Shown: positions 32,251 through 44,480 of the stretch, in pieces
Layout: every line of letters begins with the position of its first letter
Position numbering within the stretch: the stretch's first letter is position 1
DNA from: Aradus depressus
Lineage: Eukaryota; Arthropoda; Insecta; Hemiptera; Aradidae
Assembly (NCBI GenBank): GCA_963662175.1
Contig: OY759223.1
Location: 7,225,549 to 7,289,548, forward strand
Direction of reading: 5' to 3'
Length of the DNA stretch: 64,000 bases
Program-made: the position numbers and the translations under genes
Notes under the pieces: generated by a model
Told to the model about the DNA's origin: nothing
What the model saw: the letters and a program-made list of their open reading frames with translations, nothing else
Databases searched by the model: none

Positions 32251-33499
32251 TAGGGATCTATCGATACTATTCTTTCGATACCAATTAGGTATCGAATAGA
32301 TATTACTTCTATCGATTCAAAGTACTCGTTTTAAATTTCAACAATTAAATAAAATTATATAAATTTTTCAATTCATCAAAATCGTTCACCGTTTAATTTC
32401 TTATAATTTTCTTTTATTTGTTGTTGCAATAAAATACTGAACTCAAATTACGGTCCACGGAGAAATGATATATATCGATGGTGATAACCTCATGTGTGAT
32501 GTGATGCAGTCTGCATGATGCGTCCTTATTTCTCACCTTATTTACATTAAATGGTTTATCGTTTATGAAGGAATACGTTTGTTTAATTTTGAACAGAACC
32601 GTGAACATGACTACGATTTTAGCATTTTGTTTTATTTTTACTTTTCATTTTATCAATTACAAATTATGCCTCATCCTATGGCGAAAGTGTGGATTAATTA
32701 CACTAAGAACGTTTCGATCTCAGCGACTAGCAAAAGTGATTTAAAAAAGTGAAATATTGTCGGAATACGAATAGTCTCCAGTAGTTTTATATCCACAGTA
32801 AAAATAAATTGTATGTTTATTCTATAAGGCTTTTCATTACATTCAGTATGTTTTTAATAATATAATATTATCTTATTCGATTTGATTTATTTGCTTTCAT
32901 ATGCTCACTACAATATCTCATTTATTTCCCTTTCAAATTTTATTGTGTTTTTTATTATTATTATATAAGTATATAGGTTGTGGGTTCGTAGCCCGACCGA
33001 GGCCCTTAGTTTATTTTATCTGGGAGGTAAAATAAACTTAAGCACGCCGTCCTTCGGATGGGACGTTAAGCGATGGTCCCGAGCCTGTACGATGTCAGGT
33101 ACTCGTTAAAGACCCCTACCCTAGATGAATAAAAATTTAGGGTAGGCAAAATTTAGGACTCCCACAGTAGAGTCCGGCTCATGTCCATCAGAATGACGAA
33201 AGAGCGCTCTGGTAGTAGGCGATGTGACCTCGCAGTTAAAGCCCGGGCATGAGTCATAAAATCTAACCTAACCTATAAGTACATACCTATATATTATACA
33301 TGGTTTAAAATTAATTATAACCAAGTACTCGATGCAATACGATTTTTATTTAAATCTATACAGATAAGACCTACTAGATTCAATCGATATGAGTAAGTAT
33401 CGATACTTGTTATTCGATATATGAGTATTATCGAACGTTTTATTCGATACTACTCATGAGTAAAGGTATCGATACTTTATGGTATTGATTGAACCCTTA
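32251..33499. mobile_element. hAT-type MITE, second copy, carrying a nested SINE
   Basis: Begins TAGGGATCTATCGATAC and ends ..GGTATTGATTGAACCCTTA, with an exact 8-bp target duplication GATGTACG at 32243-32250 and 33500-33507. It is the reverse complement of the element at 8177-9246 over most of its length. The place of the (AT)n tract in the other copy is occupied here by a SINE (about 32979-33275). Size without the SINE is ~950 bp. Confidence 0.9.
32979..33275 (+). mobile_element. SINE family A nested in the hAT MITE
   Basis: 5'-truncated at TTGTGGGTTCGTAGCCC, ending GAGTCATAAAATCTAACC-TAACC. Flanks share TATAAGTA. Its presence dates the SINE insertion after that of the MITE. Confidence 0.85.
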
Positions 33500-33518
33500 G
33501 ATGTACGACCGTGGTTGA

Positions 33519-33805
33519 TTCAGAACTAGGGAGGAGGGTGCAATCACTCCTCTTCTCCCTTCCCTCCTCCTCTAGCATTACCTACTACCAGATCAACTGA
33601 AATTTATTAAATCGAAGCGAGAGCGTCAGCAGCTCAGTGCTTACTGAGCTCAAAACACGGCCAAGGTCCATAGTTTATTTCATCTGTTAAATAAACTTAA
33701 GCACGCCATCCTTCGGATGGGACATTAAGCGATGATCCCGAGCCTGTACGATGTGAGGTACTCGATAATGATCCCTATCCATATCCTAGTTCAATAAACA
33801 TTAAT
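33519..33805 (+). repeat. SINE family A fragment within a larger repeat shared with 47940-48365
   Basis: The tRNA-like head GCAGCTCAGTGCTTACTGAG and body to GTACTCGATAATGATCCCTA. The ~95 bp before the head (CAATCACTCCTCTTCTCCCT, AGATCAACTGAAATTTATTA, AATCGAAGCGAGAGCGTC) also precedes the SINE at 48076, so the two loci share flanks as well as the SINE. Confidence 0.75.
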
Positions 33806-33849
33806 GTCCGAATACATTTTTTGCGTTCTGTGTTGATTAATTCTAACAA

Positions 33850-34745
33850 TAATTACATACATTAATTCTAACAAAGAGGGAGTTTGGGTTAGTTTACCTT
33901 ATTACGGGCATATTTCTGAACAAATTAGCAGCACGATCAAGAAAGAGGGTTTAAAGGTAGGGTTTAAAACTATCAATACAATCAATCAACATTTAAACAA
34001 GACGAAGGACAAAATAAAAATAGAGGACCGGAGTGGTGTTTACCAACTCAAATGTGAAACGTGCAGTTGGGTATACACAGGGCAATCGCGACGCTAATTC
34101 AGAGAACGAATAAAAGAGCACATAACTGATATAGTAAGGAAAGGGGAAAAATCTACATTTGCGAAACATATAAATGATTTGGGTCACTCATTCAACGAAA
34201 CAACCGGCATAAAATACCTCCACTTATGTGAAAAAGGTAGACCATTAGATTCTCTAGAACAGCTAGAAATTAATAGGACTCGGAAAAATGGGAATTGTTT
34301 AAACGACCAGACACACTTCAAATTTTCTCCTTTGCTAGGTTAGGTTAGGTTTTATGACTCATGCCCGGGCTTTAACAACGAGGTCATATCGCCTACTACC
34401 AAAGCGCTCTTTTGTCACTCTGGTGGACATGAGCCCGACTCTACTCTGGGAGTCCTAAATTTTGCCTACCCTAAATTTTTATTCACCTAGGGTAGGGGTC
34501 TTTAACGAGTACCTGATATCGTACAGGCTCGGGACCATCGCTTAACGTCCCATCCGAAGGACGGCGTGCTTAAGTTTATTTTACCTCCCAGATAAAATAA
34601 ACTAAGGGCCTCGGTCGGGTTACGAACCCACGACCTTGAGCTCAGAAGTCAAGCACGCTTACCACTGAGCTACCGGCGCCCTCCTTCTCCTTTGCTAATC
34701 CCTTTCGGATAACAAATATCCATGACAACATTTATCTAGGTTCCT
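33850..34745 (+). pseudogene. Penelope-like element protein, C-terminal GIY-YIG endonuclease (broken)
   Basis: The frame running from about 33870 reads VWVSLPYYGHISEQISSTIK, then a linker, then GVYQLKCETCSWVYTGQSRR, FRERIKEH, TFAKHINDLGHSF and LEQLEINR. This is the GIY-YIG endonuclease of Penelope-like elements: GVY/YTG core, the CxxC pair specific to this group, and downstream R, H and E residues. One in-frame TAA lies at 34095-34097. A SINE (about 34336-34684) splits the last codons; past it the frame resumes and stops in FSPLLIPFG-stop. The reverse transcriptase part is absent, so this is a 5'-truncated copy. Confidence 0.85.
34336..34684 (-). mobile_element. SINE family A inserted in the Penelope-like element
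   Basis: Full-length reverse copy splitting the last codons of the GIY-YIG frame. The direct repeat TTCTCCTTTGCTA (13 bp) borders it exactly, left before GGTTAGGTTAGG and right after GCGCCCTCC. This is the clearest proof that the (CCTAA)n tract is the SINE tail and that insertion is target-primed. Confidence 0.95.
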
Positions 34746-35100
34746 TACTTCCTACATATATTGTACATTTGTTATATTGTTTTCTTGTAATGTTAGTTTT
34801 TAGTTCTATTTTAATTTTATTTTCTTGTTTTTCAAATAAGTGCACAGTTAGCTATTACAGTTAGAATATAGACTTCCACCCTCCTGGTTTTACCAGAGGA
34901 GGGGACCCTTTCACCTCAGGTACTCTTAGGTTAATATAAATATGTATGCCTGGCAAATATCTGAATTACTGTTGAACCTTGTGCTGACGTTGGCGTAAGA
35001 CTAAACCGGTACACAATTAAGTATATGTTTGTGGAATTAGACAATATAAGTGTTCAAAAAAGTGTTTTATCTATCATTTTATTTTATTCACGAATAAACA
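34746..35100 (+). mobile_element. 3' end of the Penelope-like element with hammerhead-like motif
   Basis: Follows the GIY-YIG frame in the same orientation. At 34979-35016 the sequence TTGTG-CTGACGTTGGCG..CTAAACCGGTA-CACAA has a perfect 5-bp stem I (TTGTG/CACAA) enclosing a decayed hammerhead core (A9 and G12 substituted). It is followed by GTGGAATTAGACAATATAAG, shared with other Penelope-like termini in the window. Confidence 0.6.
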
Positions 35101-35105
35101 TTATA

Positions 35106-35205
35106 TAAACACAATTTAGGACTCCCACAGTAGTGTCGGGCTCATGTCCACCAGAGTTACGAAAGAGCGCTCTGGTAGTAGGCGATATGACCTTGTAGTT
35201 AACTA
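35106..35205 (+). mobile_element. SINE family A 3' fragment at the left border of the satellite array
   Basis: ATTTAGGACTCCCACAGTAG..GAAAGAGCGCTCTGGTAGTA..GACCTTGTAGTTAACTAA. Plus strand, opposite to the SINE-like part of the array. Confidence 0.8.
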
Positions 35206-35224
35206 ACTTAATATTAGTTAAAAC

Positions 35225-38200
35225 TGATAGACAGATTCAGATATATCGGGAAAGCCCCATCCGAAGGACGACGTGCTCAAGGTTTTTTTTCACCTACCCA
35301 GGTTTAGTTACATAACATCCGACTCATTATCCAGTACCTGACATACGAAAATGCCCACGATCATCGGTTAAAGTCCGAACCGAGGGACGACGTGCTCAAA
35401 GTTATTTTTAACCTAAGTGAAATATCAGCTACCCCGGTTTAGGTACATAACATACGACTCGCTATCCAGTAACTGACATACGAAAAGACTCTCGATCATA
35501 GCTTAAAGTCCAATCCGAAGGACGACGTGCTCAAAGTTATTTTTACCCTGTGATATTTCACCTACCCAGGTTTGTATACATAACATACGACTCATTATCC
35601 AGTACCTGACATACGAAAAGGCCCACGATCATCGGTTAAAGTCCAATCCAAAGGACGACGTGCTCAAAGTTATTTCACCTACCCAGGTGTAGATACATAA
35701 GATACGACTATTTATCGAGTACCTGACATACGAAAAGGCCCTCGATCATAGCTTAAAGTCCAATCCGAAGGACGACGTGCTCAAAGTTATTTTTATCTTC
35801 TCGATTGAAACATCTGACCTAAGTGCCTCAGCTAGATTTCTAAATGGTGATCCTGAGCTCGGTAGACTCCATTCTTCAAATTTCTCGCTTTTTAACGGTT
35901 TTTAGATTTAATATTTGTTAGAACTGACAGAGAACAACCGGGATATCTGAATCCTACACTAAAATTGAAATAAAAATGTTTTTTGGAAAAAATCCGGGCT
36001 AAATCCCATTCTTCAAATTTCTAGCCTTTTAACAGTTTATAGGCTCAATATTAGTTAAAACTGATACAACAGATTCAGATATATCGGGGAAGTCCCATCC
36101 GAAGGACGACGTGCTCAAGGTTTTTTTTTCACCTACCCAGGTTTAGTTACATAACATCCGACTCATTATCCAGTACCTGACATACGAAAATGCCCACGAT
36201 CATCGGTTAAAGTCCGAACCGAGGGACGACGTGCTCAAAGTTATTTTTAACCTAAATAGAATTTCACCTACCTAGGTGTAGATACATAACATACAACTCA
36301 TTATCCAGTAACTGACATACGAAAAGACTCTCGATCATCGCTTAATGTCCAATCCGAAGGACGACGTGCTCAAGGTTATTTTTAGGGCATTGAGGTACCG
36401 TTTTGACATATTTTCTGAAAAACAAAATAATACAGCTATGTTGGTAGATAGGCAGCATCCAGAAACGAAGATTGTCAACCAAAGAAAGATTCAGATGTAT
36501 CGGGGAAGTCCCATCCGAAGGACGACGTGCTCAAGGTTATTTCAAACCTAAATGAAATGTCACCTACCCAGGTTTAGATACGTAACATACGCCTCATTAT
36601 CGAGTACCTGACATACAAAAAGGCCCTCGATCATAGCCTAAAGCCTAATCCGAAGGACGACGTGCTCAAATTTATTTTTAACTTCCCGATTAAAACATCT
36701 GACCTAAGTGACTTGGCTAGATTTCTAAATGGCGACCCTGAGCTCGGTAGACGTCATTCTTCAAATTTCTAGCTTTTAAACGGTTTTTAGATTTAATATT
36801 TGTTAAAACTGATGAACAACCGGGATATCTGAATCCTACACAAAAATCGAAATAAAAATGTTTTTCGAAAAAAGTCGGGCGAAATCCCATTCTTCAAATT
36901 TCTCGTTTTTAACAGTTTTTAGATTTAATATTTGTTAAAACTGATAGACAGATTCAGCTATACCGTGGAAGTCCCATCCGAAGGACGACGTGCTCAAGCT
37001 TATTTCTAACCTAAGTGAAATGTCACCTACCCAGGTTTAGATACGTAACATACGCTTCATTATCGAATACCTGACATACGAAAAGGCCCTCGATCATAGC
37101 TTAAAGTCCAATCCGAAGGACGACGTGCTCAATTTTATTTTTATCTTCCCGATTAAAATATCTGACCTAAGTGCCTTGGCTTGATTTCTAAGTGGCGATC
37201 CTGAGCTCGATAGACTCCATATGTATGATAAAATAAGTTACCGTTTGGTTCCAACTAAAATTATCAAGGCAGAAATGTGGAATATAAGTTGGCTATGAGG
37301 TACCGTTTTGATATATTTTCTGAGAAACAAATTAATACAGCTATGTTGGTAGATAGGCAGCATCCAGAAACGAAGATGGTCAACCAAAGAAAGATTCAGA
37401 TGCATCGGGAAAGTCCAATCCGATGGACGACGTGCTCAAATTTATTTTTATCTTCCCGATTAAAACATCTGACCTAAGTGACTTGGCTAGATTTCTAAAT
37501 GGCGATCCTGAGCTCGGTAGACGTCATTCTTCAAATTTCTAGCTTTTAAACGGTTTTTAGATTTAATATTTGTTAAAACTGATAAACAACAGGGATATCT
37601 GAATCCTACACTAAAATCGAAATAAAAATGTTTTTCGAAAAAAGTCGGGCTAAATACCATTCTACAAATTTCTCGCTTTTTATCAGTTTATAGGCTTAAT
37701 ATTTGTTAAAACTGATAGACAGATTCAGATATATCGGGAATGTCCCATCCGAAGGGCGACGTGCTCAAGGTTTTTTTAACCTAAGTGAAATTTCAGCTAC
37801 CCAGGTTTAGATACATAACATACGACTCATCAACGAGCACCTGACATACGAAAAGGCCCTCGATCATAGCTTAAAGTCCAATCCGAAGGACGACGTGCTC
37901 AATTTTATTTTTATCTTCCCGATTAAAACATGTGACCTAAGTGACTTGGCTAGATTTCTAAATGGCGATCCTGAGCTCGGTAGACGTCATTCTACAAATT
38001 TCTAGCTTTTAAACGGTTTTTAGATTTAATATTTGTTAAAACTGATGAACAACCGGGATTTCTGAATCCTACACAAAAATCGAAATAAAAATGTTTTTCG
38101 AAAAAAGTCGGGCGAAATCCCATTCTTCAAATTTCTGGTTTTTAACAGTTTTTAGATTTAATATTTGTTAAAACTGATAGACAGATTCAGCTATACCGTG

Positions 38201-41200
38201 GAAGTCCCATCCGAAGGACGACGTGCTCAAGCTTATTTCTAACCTAAGTGAAATGTCACCTACCCAGGTTTAGATACGTAACATACGCTTCATTATCGAG
38301 TACCTGACATACGAAAAGGCCCTCGATCATAGCTTATAGTAAAATCCGAAGGATGACGTGCTCAAGGTTATTTCTAACCTAAATGAAATGTCACCTACCC
38401 AGGTTTAGATACGTTACATACGCCTCATTACCGAGTACCTGACATACAAAAAGGCCCTCGATCATAGCCTAAAGCCTAATCCGAAGGACGACGTGCTCAA
38501 ATTTATTTTTAACTTCCCGATTATAACATCTGACCTAAGTGACTTGGCTAGATTTCTAAATGGCGATCCTGAGCTCGGTAGACGTCATTCTTCAAATTTC
38601 TAGCTTTTAAACGGTTTTTAGATTTAATATTTGTTAAAACTGATGAACAACCGGGATATCTGAATCCTACACAAAAATCGAAATAAAAATGTTTTTCGAA
38701 AAAAGTTGGGCGAAATCCCATTCTTCAAATTTCTCGTTTTTAACAGTTTTTAGATTTAATATTTGTTAAAACTGATAGACAGATTCAGCTATACCGTGGA
38801 AGTCCCATCCGAAGGACGACGTGCTCAAGCTTATTTCTAACCTAAGTGAAATGTCACCTACCCAGGTTTAGATACGTAACATACGCTTCATTATCGAATA
38901 CCTGACATACGAAAAGGCCCTCGATCATAGCTTAAAGTCCAATCCGAAGGACGACGTGCTCAATTTTATTTTTATCTTCCCGATTAAAACATGTGACCTA
39001 AGTGACTTGGCTAGATTTCTAAATGGCGATCCTGAGCTCGGTAGACGTCATTCTTCAAATTTCTAGCTTTTAAACGGTTTTTAGATTTAATATTTGTTAA
39101 AACTGATAAACAACAGGGATATCTGAATCCTACACTAAAATCGAAATAAAAATGTTTTTCGAAAAAAGTCGGGCTAAATACCATTCTACAAATTTCTCGC
39201 TTTTTATCAGTTTATAGGCTTAATATTTGTTAAAACTGATAGACAGATTCAGATATATCGGGAATGTCCCATCCGAAGGGCGACGTGCTCAAGGTTTTTT
39301 TAACCTAAGTGAAATTTCAGCTACCCAGGTTTAGATACATAACATACGACTCATCAACGAGCACCTGACATACGAAAAGGCCCTCGATCATAGCTTAAAG
39401 TCCAATCCGAAGGACGACGTGCTCAATTTTATTTTTATCTTCCCGATTAAAACATGTGACCTAAGTGACTTGGCTAGATTTCTAAATGGCGATCCTGAGC
39501 TCGGTAGACGTCATTCTACAAATTTCTAGCTTTTAAACGGTTTTTAGATTTAATATTTGTTAAAACTGATGAACAACCGGGATTTCTGAATCCTACACAA
39601 AAATCGAAATAAAAATGTTTTTCGAAAAAAGTCGGGCGAAATCCCATTCTTCAAATTTCTGGTTTTTAACAGTTTTTAGATTTAATATTTGTTAAAACTG
39701 ATAGACAGATTCAGCTATACCGTGGAAGTCCCATCCGAAGGACGACGTGCTCAAGCTTATTTCTAACCTAAGTGAAATGTCACCTACCCAGGTTTAGATA
39801 CGTAACATACGCTTCATTATCGAGTACCTGACATACGAAAAGGCCCTCGATCATAGCTTATAGTAAAATCCGAAGGATGACGTGCTCAAGGTTATTTCTA
39901 ACCTAAATGAAATGTCACCTACCCAGGTTTAGATACGTTACATACGCCTCATTACCGAGTACCTGACATACAAAAAGGCCCTCGATCATAGCCTAAAGCC
40001 TAATCCGAAGGACGACGTGCTCAAATTTATTTTTAACTTCCCGATTAAAACATCTGACCTAAGTGACTTAGCTAGATTTCTAAATGGCGATCCTGAGCTC
40101 GGTAGACGTCATTCTTCAAATTTCTAGCTTTTAAACGGTTTTTAGATTTAATATTTGTGAAAAACTGATGAACAACCGGGATATCTGACTCCTACACAAA
40201 AATCGAAATAAAAATGTTTTTCGAAAAAAGTCGGGCTAAATACCATTCTTCAAATTTCTCGCTTTTTAACGGTTTATAGGCTTAATATTTGTTAAAACTG
40301 ATAGACAGATTCAGATATATCGGGAAAGTCCCATCCGAAGGACGACGTGCTCAAGGTTTTTTGAACCTAAGTGAAATTTTAGCTACCCAGGTTTAGATAC
40401 ATAACATACGACTCATTATCGTGCATGTGACATACGAAAAGGCCCTCGATCATAGCTTAAAGTCCAATCCGAAGGACGCGGTGCTCAAATTTATTTTTAT
40501 CTTCCCGATTAAAATATCTGACCTAAGTGCCTTGGCTAGATTTCTAAGTGGCGATCCTGAGCTCGATAGACTCCGTATGTATGATAAAATAAGTTACCGT
40601 TTGGTTCCAACTAAAATTATCAAGGCAGAAATGTGGAATATAAGTTGGCTATGAGGTACCGTTTTGACATATTTTCTGAGAAACAAATTAATACAGCTAT
40701 GTTGGTAGATAGGCAGCATCCAGAAACGAAGATGGTCAACCAAAGAAAGATTCAGATGCATCGGGAAAGTCCAATCCGATGGACGACGTGCTCAAATTTA
40801 TTTTTATCTTCCCGATTAAAACATCTGACCTAAGTGACTTGGCTAGATTTCTAAATGGCGATCCTGAGCTCGGTAGACGTCATTCTTCAAATTTCTAGCT
40901 TTTAAACGGTTTTTAGATTTAATATTTGTTAAAACTGATGAACAACCGGGATATCTGAATCCTACACAAAAATCGAAATAAAAATGTTTTTCGAAAAAAG
41001 TCGGGCGAAATCCCATTCATCAAATTTCTCGTTTTTAACAGTTTTTAGATTTAATATTTGTTAAAACTGATAGACAGATTCAGCTATACCGTGGAAGTCC
41101 CATCCGAAGGACGACGTGCTCAAGCTTATTTCTAACCTAAGTGAAATATCACCTCCCCAGGTTTAGATACGTAACATACGCTTCATTATCGAGTACCTGA

Positions 41201-43890
41201 CATACGAAAAGGCCCTCGATCATAGCTTCTAGTAAAATCCGAAGGATGACGTGCTCAAGGTTATTTCTAACCTAAATGAAATGTCACCTACCCAGGTTTA
41301 GATACGTAACATACGCCTCATTATCAAGTACCTGACATACAAAAAGGCCCTCGATCATAGCCTAAAGCCTAATCCGAAGGACGACGTGCTCAAATTTATT
41401 TTTAACTTCCCGATTAAAACATCTGACCTAAGTGACTTGGCTAGATTTCTAAATGGCGATCCTGAGCTCGGTAGACGTCATTCCTCAAATTTCTAGCTTT
41501 TAAACGGTTTTTAGATTTAATATTTGTTAAAACTGATGAACAACCGGGATATCTGAATCCTACACAAAAATCGAAATAAAAATGTTTTTCGAAAAAAGTC
41601 GGGCTAAATACCTTTCTACAAATTTCTCGCTTTTTATCAGTTTATAGGCTTAATATTTGTTAAAACTGATAGACAGATTCAGATATATCGGGAAAGTCCC
41701 ATCCGAAGGACGACGTGCTCAAGGTTTTTTGAACCTAAGTGAAATTTTAGCTACCCAGGTTTAGATACATAACATACGACTCATTATCGAGCACCTGACA
41801 TTAAAAAAGGCCCTCGATCATAGCCTAAAGTCCAATCCGAAGGACGACGTACTCAAATTTACTTTTATCTTCCCCATTAAAACATCTGACCTAATTGACT
41901 TGGCTAGATTTCGAAATGGCGATCCTGAGGTCGGTAGACTCCATATGTATGATAAAATAAGTTACCGTTTGGTTCCAACAAAAATTTACAAGGAAGAAAT
42001 GTGGAATATAAGTGGGCTTTGAGGTACCGTTTTGACATATTTTCTGAAAAACAAATTAATACAGCTATGTTGGTAGATAGGCAGCATCCAGAAACGAAGA
42101 TGGTCAACCAAAGAAAGATTCAGATGTATCGGGGAAGTCCCATCCGATGGACGACGTGCTCAAGGTTTTTTGAACCTAAGTGAAATTTTAGCTACCCAGG
42201 TTTAGATACATAACATACGACTCATTATCGTGCATGTGACATACGAAAAGGCCCTCGATCATAGCTTAAAGTCCAATCCGAAGGACGCGGTGCTCAAATT
42301 TATTTTTATCTTCCCGATTAAAATATCTGACCTAAGTGCCTTGGCTTGATTTCTAAGTGGCGATCCTGAGCTCGATAGACTCCATATGTATGATAAAATA
42401 AGTTACCGTTTGGTTCCAACTAAAATTATCAAGGCAGAAATGTGGAATATAAGTTGGCTATGAGGTACCGTTTTGATATATTTTCTGAGAAACAAATTAA
42501 TACAGCTATGTTGGTAGATAGGCAGCATCCAGAAACGAAGATGGTCAACCAAAGAAAGATTCAGATGCATCGGGAAAGTCCAATCCGATGGACGACGTGC
42601 TCAAATTTATTTTTATCTTCCCGATTAAAACATCTGACCTAAGTGACTTGGCTAGATTTCTAAATGGCGATCCTGAGCTCGGTAGACGTCATTCTTCAAA
42701 TTTCTAGCTTTTAAACGGTTTTTAGATTTAATATTTGTTAAAACTGATGAACAACCGGGATATCTGAATCCTACACAAAAATCGAAATAAAAATGTTTTT
42801 CGAAAAAAGTCGGGCTAAATACCATTTTTCAAATTTCTCGCTTTTTAACGGTTTATAGGCTTACTATTTGTTAAAACTGATAGACAGATTCAGATATACC
42901 GTGGAAGTCCCATCCGAAGGACGACGTGCTCAAGCTTATTTCTAACCTAAGTGAAATGTCACCTACCCAGGTTTAGATACGTAACATACGCCTCATTATC
43001 AAGTACCTGACATACGAAAAGGCCCTCGATCATAGCTTATAGTAAAATCCGAAGGATGACGTGCTCAAGGTTATTTCTAACCTAAATGAAATGTCAGCTA
43101 CCCAGGTTTAGATACGTTACATACGCCTCATTATCGAGAACCTGACATACAAAAAGGCCCTCGATCATAGCCTAAAGCCTAATCCGAAGGACGACGTGCT
43201 CAAATTTATTTTTAACTTCCCGATTATAACATCTGACCTAAGTGACTTGGCTAGATTTCTAAATGGCGATCCTGAGCTCGGTAGACGTCATTCTTCAAAT
43301 TTCTAGCTTTTAAACGGTTTTTAGATTTAATATTTGTTAAAACTGATGAACAACCGGGATATCTGAATCCTACACAAAAATCGAAATAAAAATGTTTTTC
43401 GAAAAAAGTCGGGCTAAATACCATTCTTCAAATTTCTCGCTTTTTAACGGTTTATAGGCTTAATATTTGTTAAAACTGATAGACAGATTCAGATATATCG
43501 GGAATGTCCCATCCGAAGGACGACGTGCTCACGGTTTTTTTAACCCAAGTGAAATTTCAGCTACCCAGGTTTAGATACATAACATACGACTCATTATCGA
43601 GCACGTGACATACGAAAAGGCCCTCGATCATAGCTTAAAGTCCAATCCGAAGGACGAGGTGCTCAAATTAATTTTTATATTCCCGATTAAAATATCTGAC
43701 CTAAGTGCCTTGGCTTGATTTCTAAGTGGCGATCCTGAGCTCGGTAAACTCCATTCTTCAAATTTCTCGCTTTTTAACGGTTTTTAGATTTAATATTTGT
43801 TAAAACTGATAATAAATATGTTTTTCGAAAAAAGCCGGGCTAAATCCCATTCTTCAAATTTCTAGCCTTTTAACGGTTTATAGGCTTAAA
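35225..43890 (-). repeat. 8.7 kb satellite-like array related to the tRNA-SINE body
   Basis: About 40 occurrences of CCGAAGGACGACGTGCTCAA. In the left part they are spaced 117-135 bp apart; further right they are embedded in longer composite blocks. The unit GAGTACCTGACATACG, CCCTCGATCATAGCTTAAAG, TCCAATCCGAAGGACGACGT, GCTCAAATTTATTTTTATC lines up over ~95 bp with the reverse complement of the local SINE (GAGTACCTGACATCGTACAG..CCATCGCTTAACGTCCCATC..GGACGGCGTGCTTAAGTTTA). Higher-order copies are evident: 37441-38700 recurs at 38965-40225 (period 1,524), and segments near 40350-40900 recur with period 1,809. Other blocks (ATTTAATATTTGTTAAAACT; a block with a repeated 66-residue frame) are not SINE-like. 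Confidence 0.85.
37277..37477 (+). other. Open frame recurring within the satellite array (block C)
   Basis: A 66-residue frame (MEYKLAMRYRFDIFSEKQIN..) that recurs unchanged at 40633-40833 and 42442-42642, and with changes at 36345-36551 and 42001-42183. It is part of a ~230 bp block containing TTGGTAGATAGGCAGCATCC, absent from the SINE. Recurrence follows from array duplication, so conservation of the frame is not evidence of coding. Could be a captured exon or transposon piece. Confidence 0.3.
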
Positions 43891-44279
43891 GCAACATTTT
43901 CAACGTCCACTGATAGCGTTATGGTAAAGTTCTGTGCAGCTCTCATCAACTTATATTTTTATTATCATGTACTTTATTATTTATCAGAAATATGACTTCA
44001 GCCTATAAATTTTCACCATAAAAATATAGCCTTGTTTTTTTCTGAACATATTGTTTGAAGAATTTTTCCGTTTAATAATCAGCGTAACTTTTCTCAAAGG
44101 AGAAAGTTTTGCATATCTAAATTGAAAAAAGCTTCAACTCTTTATATAAAAACATATTTATGAGATGGTTCATTTTGTAGACAAATTTCATGGAAGGAAT
44201 TTCATTTTGGGTCGGACAAGAAGTAGTGGTGTATTTTATATTTCGTCGTTCTATATAATCCTAGTAGGATTTAATAGTT

Positions 44280-44480
44280 CTGGGGAGGTACATTGCCTGT
44301 GACTCACCGGTGACATTTTCTTCACCAGCTATACGAAGTATAGGGGAAGTTATGTAATCGGTGAAAAATTCGATGCGGAGTTTTCAACGGATTTTCATAT
44401 TTTCCATATATATAACGAAAAAAAAAAGGATGTGAACATGATAATTCCCGATAGAATGAATGTATCCACACGAAATTATA
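44280..44480 (+). repeat. Dispersed repeat copy at the right of the satellite array
   Basis: TCACCGGTGACATTTTC, then CGAAGTATAGGGGAAGTTAT-GTAATCGGTG..GATAATTCCCGATAGAATGA. The end motif of one copy meets the start motif of another, suggesting tandem or chained insertion. Confidence 0.6.

Noticed and set aside
35225..43890. CRISPR array or LTR elements in the repeat cluster
   Set aside because: Units are ~117-135 bp or composites without unique spacers, and the genome is eukaryotic; no LTR boundaries, primer site or polypurine tract seen.
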